Source of the DNA: Mycobacterium sp. MBM
GTDB taxonomy: Bacteria; Actinomycetota; Actinomycetes; Mycobacteriales; Mycobacteriaceae
NCBI GenBank assembly: GCA_021648845.1
Contig: JAKJHY010000011.1
Span: 141,925 to 205,924 of the forward strand
Length of the DNA: 64,000 nucleotides
Reading direction: 5' to 3'
Shown here: piece by piece, positions 58,585 through 64,000 of the stretch
Layout of the letters: every line of letters starts with the position of its first letter
Numbering within the stretch: the first letter of the stretch is position 1
Notes under the pieces: generated by a model
Databases searched by the model: none
What the model was told of the DNA's origin: nothing
What the model saw: the letters and a program-made list of their open reading frames with translations, nothing else
Position numbers and translations under genes: made by a program

Positions 58585-59436
58585 GTGACTGGACATTTCG
58601 CAGTGCTGGGTGCCACCGGTGCGCAGGGTGGCGCCGTGGTGAGCGCCCTGCTCGACCACGGTGCGACGGTGCGCGGTATCACCCGCCGTGCGGATTCCCC
58701 TGCCGCGCAGCGACTGGCCGCCGCCGGTGTCGAGGTGGTATCCGCCGATCTGGCCGACGAAGTCTCGGTGGCCCGCGCGTTCGCCGGCGTGGACGGGGCT
58801 TACACCCTCACCACCCCGTTCGAGGAGGGGCCCGCTGCGGAGGTGGCACAGGGCCGCACCATCCTGGCTTCCGCTGTGCAGGCGCGGGTGCCACACCTGG
58901 TGTTCTCCTCGGTCGCCGACGCCGATCAGCACACCGGTATACCGCATTTCGACAGCAAGGCCGCCGTGGAAGCGGCGCTGGCGCAGTCCGGGTTGTCCTA
59001 CACCATCGTCGGACCGTCGTATTTCTACGACAACATGCTCGGCGGTCTGGACGCCATCAAGGCCGGGGTCTTCGAGCTGCCACTGCCCGCCGAGGTACCA
59101 CTGCAGCAACTGTCGCGCCGCGATCTGGGGCGGTTCGTCGCGGCCGTGCTGACCGATCCCGATCCGGTCCGCGGCGCCCGGATCGACCTCGCCTCCGACG
59201 AGCCAACCGGCCGGCAGATGGCCGCCGCGCTGTCCGAAACATTGGGCCGTCCCGTCGAATTGGTCACACACGACCCCGCACTCATCGCCTCCGACGATAT
59301 GCGGGCGATGTTCACCTTCCTGGCCGCCGGCGGGTACACCGTGGACATCGGTGCGCTACACGCGCAGTACCCGCAGATCGGTTGGCAGAGCTTCACCGAC
59401 TGGCTCCAGACGGATCTGGTGCCCTTGCTGCGCTGA
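58585..59436 (+). CDS. NmrA-type NAD(P)-binding protein
   Basis: The 283-residue atypical SDR has HFAVLGATGAQGGAVVSALL (GxxGxxG cofactor motif), HLVFSSVADADQHTGIPHFDSKAAVE and SYTIVGPSYFYDNMLGG. It lacks the usual YxxxK catalytic pair, which fits NmrA-like redox-sensing or quinone-reductase relatives. The start is GTG at 58585. It stands alone between the TetR gene and dapC. Confidence 0.83.
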   Translation: MTGHFAVLGATGAQGGAVVSALLDHGATVRGITRRADSPAAQRLAAAGVEVVSADLADEVSVARAFAGVDGAYTLTTPFEEGPAAEVAQGRTILASAVQARVPHLVFSSVADADQHTGIPHFDSKAAVEAALAQSGLSYTIVGPSYFYDNMLGGLDAIKAGVFELPLPAEVPLQQLSRRDLGRFVAAVLTDPDPVRGARIDLASDEPTGRQMAAALSETLGRPVELVTHDPALIASDDMRAMFTFLAAGGYTVDIGALHAQYPQIGWQSFTDWLQTDLVPLLR

Positions 59437-59499
59437 CCGTGAGGCACCCACCTTCCCCGCCACCCGGCTTCAAAGCCCAGCGAGACTAGGGTCGAGGCC

Positions 59500-60669
59500 A
59501 TGACCGTGCGCAGACTCCAGCCGTATGCGGTGACGATCTTCGCCGAGATGTCGGCACTTGCGGCCCGCATCGGTGCGGTGAACCTCGGGCAGGGCTTTCC
59601 CGACGAGGACGGGCCCGCGGGCATGCTGCAGATTGCCCGGGACGCCATCGCCGAGGGCGTCAACCAGTACCCGCCCGGCATGGGAATCCCGGCGCTACGC
59701 GAGGCCATCGCCGAGCAGCGCCGCCGCCGCTACGGCGTCAATTACGACCCGGATACCGAGATCCTGGTCACCGTCGGGGCGACCGAGGCCATCGCCGCAT
59801 CGGTCATCGGACTGGTCGAACCCGGGTCCGAGGTCCTGGTGATCGAGCCGTTCTACGACTCCTACTCCCCCGTCATCGCGATGGCCGGCTGCCGGCGGGT
59901 CGTGGTACCGATGATCCCCGACGGCCGCGGGTTCGCCATCGACGTCGAGGCGCTGCGCGAGGCGGTGACACCCGATACCCGCGCGCTCATCCTCAACTCA
60001 CCGCACAACCCGACCGGCACCGTCGCCTCCGCGCAGGAGCTGGCCGCGATCGCCGAGCTGGCGATCGCGCACGACCTGCTGGTGATCACCGACGAGGTGT
60101 ACGAAAACTTGGTATACTCGAATCCCCGCGGGCTGCGTCATCTCCCGCTCGCCGCGCTGCCCGGGATGGCGGAACGCACCGTCACCATCTCGAGCGCAGC
60201 CAAGATGTTCAATGTCACCGGCTGGAAGATCGGCTGGGCGTGCGGCCCGGGCGATCTCATCGCCGGCGTGCGGGCCGCCAAGCAGTACCTCAGCTACGTG
60301 GGCGGTGCCCCGTTTCAGCCCGCGGTCGCCCACGCCCTCAACCATGAGGACGGCTGGTCGCTGGCCCTGCGCGATACCTTCGAGGTGCGGCGCAACCGGC
60401 TGGCCGCCGCATTGACCGATATCGGATTTGCCGTGCACGACAGTCACGGCACCTACTTCCTGTGCGCCGACCCACGCCCGCTCGGGTACACAGACTCCAC
60501 CACATTCTGCGCCGGACTCCCCGAGCGCGCCGGGGTGGCGGCGATTCCCATGTCGGCGTTCACCAGCGCCGACAACGGGTGGAATCACCTGGTGCGCTTC
60601 GCCTTCTGCAAACGCGACGACACCATGGACGAGGCCATCCGCCGCCTCAGGGTGCTCAAGTCGCGGTGA
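59500..60669 (+). CDS. dapC: N-succinyldiaminopimelate aminotransferase (DapC type)
   Basis: The 389-residue class I/II aminotransferase has NLGQGFPDEDGPAGML, YPPGMGIPALREAIA, the cofactor-lysine TISSAAKMFNVTGWKIGWACG and SPHNPTGTV. It aligns closely with M. tuberculosis DapC (Rv0858c), which makes succinyl-diaminopimelate for lysine and cell-wall synthesis. In this window it lies one operon away from fadA, as in M. tuberculosis with an insertion between. It is followed after 17 bp by the ureide genes. Confidence 0.9.
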   Translation: MTVRRLQPYAVTIFAEMSALAARIGAVNLGQGFPDEDGPAGMLQIARDAIAEGVNQYPPGMGIPALREAIAEQRRRRYGVNYDPDTEILVTVGATEAIAASVIGLVEPGSEVLVIEPFYDSYSPVIAMAGCRRVVVPMIPDGRGFAIDVEALREAVTPDTRALILNSPHNPTGTVASAQELAAIAELAIAHDLLVITDEVYENLVYSNPRGLRHLPLAALPGMAERTVTISSAAKMFNVTGWKIGWACGPGDLIAGVRAAKQYLSYVGGAPFQPAVAHALNHEDGWSLALRDTFEVRRNRLAAALTDIGFAVHDSHGTYFLCADPRPLGYTDSTTFCAGLPERAGVAAIPMSAFTSADNGWNHLVRFAFCKRDDTMDEAIRRLRVLKSR

Positions 60670-60686
60670 CACGGCAGGATGGAACG

Positions 60687-61898
60687 ATGCCCGCCGTGCG
60701 CCGAGTCTCCGAGGACACGCTCACCCGCGTCGATACCCTGCTCGACAGCGTGGACGCGGCCCTGGCGGCCCGGTATCCGGGGGACGGTGCGGGCAGGCAG
60801 CCCGTGCACACCGTCTACATCAGCGCCGCTGAGGCGAGTGCGGCCACCGTCATCGAATGGGGCGCGCAGGCACTCGAGCTGCTCGATGGCCACGCCGAGG
60901 TGTTCGCCGAACTCGCCGACGAGACCACTCTGGCGATGGTCCGCGACCGGTTGCGCACCGCGCCGATCGCGGATCTGCGACTGGACTTCGAGGACGGGTA
61001 CGGGCGCCGCGCCGATGCCGTGGAAGACGATGACGCGGTACGGGCCGGCGACACCCTGCGCGCGCTCGGGCTGGGCAGTTCCGGCATCCGGATCAAGGGG
61101 CTCACCGCCGCCGACCGTCGCCGCTCGGTGCGCACCCTGGAACTGGTGCTCGACGGCGGTTTCCCACCGGGTTTCGTGTTCACGGTCCCGAAACTGCGTG
61201 CGGCCGAACAGGTCACCGCCACGGTATGGCTGTGTGAGGCGCTGGAGCAGGCGCACGGGCTGCCGGCCGGCACCTGCACGTTCGAGTTGCAGATCGAGAG
61301 CCCGCAGGCGATCATCGGCCCCGATGGCGCCGCCACCGTGGCCCGCGCCATCGACCTCGCCGACGGACGGTGCAGTGGATTACATTACGGCACCTACGAT
61401 TACAGTGCGGCGTGCGGCATTGCGCCGCAGCAGCAGGCATTGGACCACCCCGTCGCCGACCACGCCAAGGCCGTCATGCAGACCGCCGCCGCGCAGACCG
61501 GCGTGTGGATCGCCGACGGGTCCACCCAGGTGTTCCCGGTCGGCACCGACGACCACGTGCAGGCGGCCATCCGCAGACACCACCGACTGGTCACCCGCTC
61601 CCTGGAACGCGGCTATTACCAGGGCTGGGACATGCACCCCGGCCACCTGGTGACCCGCTGGCTGGCCACCTTCACCTTCTTCCGCGCCGCACTCGCCGCG
61701 GCCGCACCCCGGCTGCAGGCCTATCTGGACCGCCGGGGCGGCGCCATCGTCGATGAGCCCGCCACCGCGGAGGCGCTGTCCACGGTGGTCCTGCGCGGAC
61801 TGGACTGCGGTGCCTTCGACGCCGACGATGTCGCGACCTTGGCCCCCTCGGCCACCATCGATGTACTGCGAAAGCTCAAGGACCGGAATCTGATATGA
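60687..61898 (+). CDS. DUF6986 aldolase/citrate-lyase-like protein in the ureide cluster
   Basis: The 403-residue protein has the HpcH/HpaI-citrate lyase beta fold: the acidic metal motif ADLRLDFEDGYGRRAD, GIRIKGLT, VFTVPKLRAAEQV, FELQIESPQAIIG (Glu ligand) and SGLHYGTYDYSA (Asp-like). A C-terminal helix pair follows. The fold condenses or cleaves glyoxylate with acyl-CoA or pyruvate. It precedes and overlaps allantoicase by four bases (ATGA), so a role on the glyoxylate end of ureide breakdown is likely. The actual reaction is inference. The ATG at 60687 has GGATGGAACG before it. Confidence 0.72.
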   Translation: MPAVRRVSEDTLTRVDTLLDSVDAALAARYPGDGAGRQPVHTVYISAAEASAATVIEWGAQALELLDGHAEVFAELADETTLAMVRDRLRTAPIADLRLDFEDGYGRRADAVEDDDAVRAGDTLRALGLGSSGIRIKGLTAADRRRSVRTLELVLDGGFPPGFVFTVPKLRAAEQVTATVWLCEALEQAHGLPAGTCTFELQIESPQAIIGPDGAATVARAIDLADGRCSGLHYGTYDYSAACGIAPQQQALDHPVADHAKAVMQTAAAQTGVWIADGSTQVFPVGTDDHVQAAIRRHHRLVTRSLERGYYQGWDMHPGHLVTRWLATFTFFRAALAAAAPRLQAYLDRRGGAIVDEPATAEALSTVVLRGLDCGAFDADDVATLAPSATIDVLRKLKDRNLI

Positions 61899-62857
61899 CC
61901 GAATCTCTGCCCGACTTCACCTGGTTGCCGGATCTCGCGCTGCGCACTCTCGGCGGCGCCGTCGTCTGGGCGAATGACGAGTCGTTCGCCGAGAAGGAGA
62001 ACCTGATCTCGCAGGGACCGTCGACGTACCGGCCGGCCTCGTTCGGGCACAAGGGGCAGGTGTACGACGGCTGGGAGACCCGGCGCCGCCGCGAAGCGGG
62101 CCACGACACCGCGATCGTCCGGCTCGGGGTGCCCGGAGTGATTCGCGGCGTGGTGGTGGACACCGCATGGTTCAAGGGCAACTACCCACCCGCCATCTCG
62201 CTGGACGCGCTCGAGGTCGACGGCTACCCCACCTCCGAACAGCTGGCCGCCGACGAGAACTGGACGCCGCTGATCGAACGCAGCCGGGCCTACGGGGACA
62301 CCCGCAACAACTTCGAGGTCAGTTCCGAAAACCGATGGACCCATGTGCGACTCAACATCTTCCCCGACGGTGGGGTGGCGCGGCTGCGGGTGCACGGGGA
62401 AGGCCTGCCGGACAAGCGCTTCTTCGGTGTCGGCCCGTTGGACCTCGCGGCATTGGAGAACGGTGGGCTGGTGCTGGATTGCTCCAACCGGTTCTACAGT
62501 TCCCCGCAGAATCTGATCTTCCCCGGCTACGCCCAGGTGATGGGCGACGGCTGGGAGACCGCCCGCCGCCGTGATGACGCCAACGACTGGGTGCGGTTTC
62601 GGCTGGCCGGCCCAGGCCGGATCAATCTGGCCGAGATCGACACCTCGTATTTCATCGGTAATTCCCCCGGCTCGGCCGCGCTCACCGGTTTCCGCGCCAA
62701 CGGTGACCGGGTGGAACTGTTGCCACGCACCGATCTACTGCCCGATACCCGGCACAAGTTCCTGATCGATGCCGACGACGTGCTCACCGAGGTACGGCTG
62801 GACATCTATCCGGACGGTGGGCTGGCACGGCTGCGGCTGTTCGGGGAGCTGGCGTGA
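61895..62857 (+). CDS. alc: Allantoicase
   Basis: Allantoicase hydrolyses allantoate to ureidoglycolate and urea. The 320-residue protein has two related galactose-binding-like halves. The first has GHKGQVYDGWETRRRREAGHD, VDTAWFKGNYPP and VRLNIFPDGGVARLRVHG; the second repeats it with MGDGWETARRRDDANDW, IDTSYFIGNSPG and VRLDIYPDGGLARLRLFGE. Coupled by ATGA to the aldolase-like gene upstream and to puuE downstream (GTGA). With the urease operon nearby, both nitrogens can be recovered. Confidence 0.92.
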   Translation: MTESLPDFTWLPDLALRTLGGAVVWANDESFAEKENLISQGPSTYRPASFGHKGQVYDGWETRRRREAGHDTAIVRLGVPGVIRGVVVDTAWFKGNYPPAISLDALEVDGYPTSEQLAADENWTPLIERSRAYGDTRNNFEVSSENRWTHVRLNIFPDGGVARLRVHGEGLPDKRFFGVGPLDLAALENGGLVLDCSNRFYSSPQNLIFPGYAQVMGDGWETARRRDDANDWVRFRLAGPGRINLAEIDTSYFIGNSPGSAALTGFRANGDRVELLPRTDLLPDTRHKFLIDADDVLTEVRLDIYPDGGLARLRLFGELA

Positions 62858-63768
62858 CCTACCCTCGGGATTTCGTCGGGTACGGGCGTCAGACGCCCGA
62901 TCCGCGGTGGCCGTCCGACGCGGTGATCGCCGTGCAGTTCGTGCTGAATTATGAAGAGGGCGGCGAGAACTCGATTCTCGATGGAGACCCTGCCTCGGAG
63001 ACGTTCCTATCCGAGATGACACCGGCCGAACCGTTCGGCAACCGGCACATGAGCATGGAATCGATGTACGAGTACGGCTCGCGCGCCGGACTGTGGCGGA
63101 TCCTGCGGATCTTCGAGCAGCGCGGGCTGCCGCTCACGATCTTCGCGGTGGCGCGCGCGATGCAGCGCAATCCCGAAGCGGTCGCGGCGTTTTCGGAGCT
63201 GGGCCACGAGATCGCCTGCCACGGCCTGCGCTGGAAGTCCTATCAACTGATCGGCGAGGACACCGAGCGTGCTCACATGGCCGAGGCGGTACGGATCCTC
63301 ACCGACCTGACCGGTGCAGCGCCGCTGGGCTGGTACACCGGCCGGGATTCTCCGCACACCCGTGATCTGGTGGTTGAGCACGGCGGATTCGTCTACGACT
63401 CGGATTCCTACGCCGATGATCTTCCCTACTGGGTGAAGGTACGCGGTCGGGATCATCTGGTGGTGCCGTATACGTTGGACACCAACGATATGCGGTTCTC
63501 GTCGCCGGCCGGGTTCGCCAACGGTGACGAGTTCTATGCGCATCTGCGCGATGCGTTCGACGTGCTCTACGCCGAGGGCGTTGTCGGCGCGCCGAAGATG
63601 CTCTCGGTCGGCCTGCACTGTCGGCTGGTGGGCCGGCCCGCCCGGGCCGCGGCACTGCAGCGGTTCCTGGACCACGTGCAATCGCACGACCGGGTGTGGG
63701 TGGCGCGTCGCATCGAGATCGCCGAGCACTGGCGAACGGTTCACCCGGCGCCACTGCACTTCGACTAG
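62854..63768 (+). CDS. puuE: PuuE-type allantoinase (polysaccharide deacetylase fold)
   Basis: PuuE-type allantoinases open the allantoin ring to allantoate without the metal site of AllB. The 304-residue NodB-fold protein has YPRDFVGYGRQTPDPRWP, FVLNYEEGGENSILDGDPAS, the YEYGSRAGLWRILRIFE and ELGHEIACHGLRWKSYQLI segments, and LGWYTGRDSPHTRDLVVEHG. The start is GTG at 62854, overlapping the allantoicase stop. It is the last gene of the dapC-linked ureide cluster. No uricase or transporter is in the window. Confidence 0.9.
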   Translation: MTYPRDFVGYGRQTPDPRWPSDAVIAVQFVLNYEEGGENSILDGDPASETFLSEMTPAEPFGNRHMSMESMYEYGSRAGLWRILRIFEQRGLPLTIFAVARAMQRNPEAVAAFSELGHEIACHGLRWKSYQLIGEDTERAHMAEAVRILTDLTGAAPLGWYTGRDSPHTRDLVVEHGGFVYDSDSYADDLPYWVKVRGRDHLVVPYTLDTNDMRFSSPAGFANGDEFYAHLRDAFDVLYAEGVVGAPKMLSVGLHCRLVGRPARAAALQRFLDHVQSHDRVWVARRIEIAEHWRTVHPAPLHFD

Positions 63769-63850
63769 GCCAGAGCCCAGCGAGCCGACCTGACCCTCGT
63801 GCGCGCAGAATCGTCACCGGAACTCGCATCCGTAATCGTCGAGAAACCCC

Positions 63851-63924
63851 TTGCGCACGTTGATCTTCCCGAGTAGTATCGAATACAAGTTCGAATGCGA
63901 CGTAGCTCCCAGTGGAACACGGTG
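63851..63924 (+). pseudogene. Promoter, SOS box and first codons of a second 13E12-type gene, cut by an insertion
   Basis: TTGCGC (63851-63856), a 17-bp spacer and TAGTAT (63874-63879) form a promoter, and TCGAATACAAGTTCGA (63879-63894) matches the SOS box TCGAAC-N4-GTTCGA with one mismatch. This is the layout seen at the 13E12 gene start near 5584. The reading frame after it (ATG at 63895, MRRSSQW) is short and stops in the element that follows. I read this as the 5' end of a 13E12 gene interrupted by a mobile element. Confidence 0.55.
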
Positions 63925-64000
63925 TGTTATGTCTCAAGACATCGGTGACAGTTCTGCATCAGGACATCGGTGACACTTCAAGGGGTCCTGGTGGTGACAC
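63925..64000. mobile_element. Probable insertion sequence end (IS481/IS3-like), cut by the window edge
   Basis: GACATCGGTGACA occurs twice (63938-63950 and 63963-63975), 25 bp apart, followed by another GGTGACAC at the edge. Such GACATCGGTGACA repeats, after TGTTATGTCTCAA, are typical of the ends of IS481-like elements in actinobacteria as I remember them. No transposase is within the window. The element starts inside the first codons of a 13E12-type gene. Confidence 0.6.

Overview
The window is high-GC actinobacterial DNA from a non-tuberculous, probably fast-growing Mycobacterium (Mycolicibacterium-type). The evidence is the backbone gene order, which as I remember it follows the M. tuberculosis run Rv0885 back to Rv0858c in inverted orientation: AurF-like oxygenase, serC, sepH, DUF2537, TrmH methyltransferase, MarR, DUF2530, DUF3027, MFS, DUF2771, cspB, YccF, moaA, moaD, rpfA, moaE, mog, moaC, a helicase-associated gene, XPB helicase, fadB, fadA and dapC. 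EspE/EspF/EspH-like type VII secretion proteins and F420-type enzymes support this placement. Gene functions are assigned from protein motifs read by eye; no database search was run.

Backbone genes are interrupted by accessory blocks. (1) 3.9-9.2 kb: a 13E12-type DUF222/HNH gene with a LexA-type box over its start, then a two-gene unit of a glycosyltransferase and a HelR/HelD-like RNA polymerase-binding protein. A near-perfect rifamycin-associated element (RAE) precedes this pair, so it reads as an inducible rifamycin-resistance operon. (2) 9.2-25.3 kb is mostly backbone: RNA modification, membrane proteins, the two arms of molybdopterin synthesis (moaA-moaD; moaC-mog-moaE), rpfA behind a c-di-AMP (ydaO-type) riboswitch and a CRP-like site, and an XPB helicase pair. 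(3) 25.4-27.6 kb: an MmpS-like membrane protein and an orphan espE-espF-espH-like operon with no ESX machinery nearby. (4) 27.6-37.0 kb: small redox and regulator modules (OhrR-like, SDRs, LysR, F420-type luciferase-like enzyme, TetR/FAD monooxygenase, diguanylate cyclase). (5) 37.3-43.6 kb: a copper-type metal resistance island (His-rich membrane protein, CPH-type P-type ATPase behind a CsoR-like operator, NlpC/P60 protein, two-component system, DUF305 lipoprotein).

(6) 43.8-49.6 kb: GlxA-type regulator, the fadA-fadB beta-oxidation operon and an old-yellow-enzyme reductase. (7) 49.6-57.1 kb: LuxR regulator divergent from a urea-binding lipoprotein (UrtA) and a complete urease set, with fused UreA-UreB, UreC and accessory proteins G, D, E and F. 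(8) 57.1-59.4 kb: SDR/TetR pair with two perfect operators, and an NmrA-like gene. (9) 59.5-63.8 kb: dapC followed by a translationally coupled DUF6986 aldolase-like gene, allantoicase and PuuE-type allantoinase. Blocks 7 and 9 together describe ureide breakdown: allantoin to allantoate, to ureidoglycolate plus urea, then urea to ammonia. The right edge holds the promoter and first codons of another 13E12-type gene that run into what looks like an insertion sequence end.
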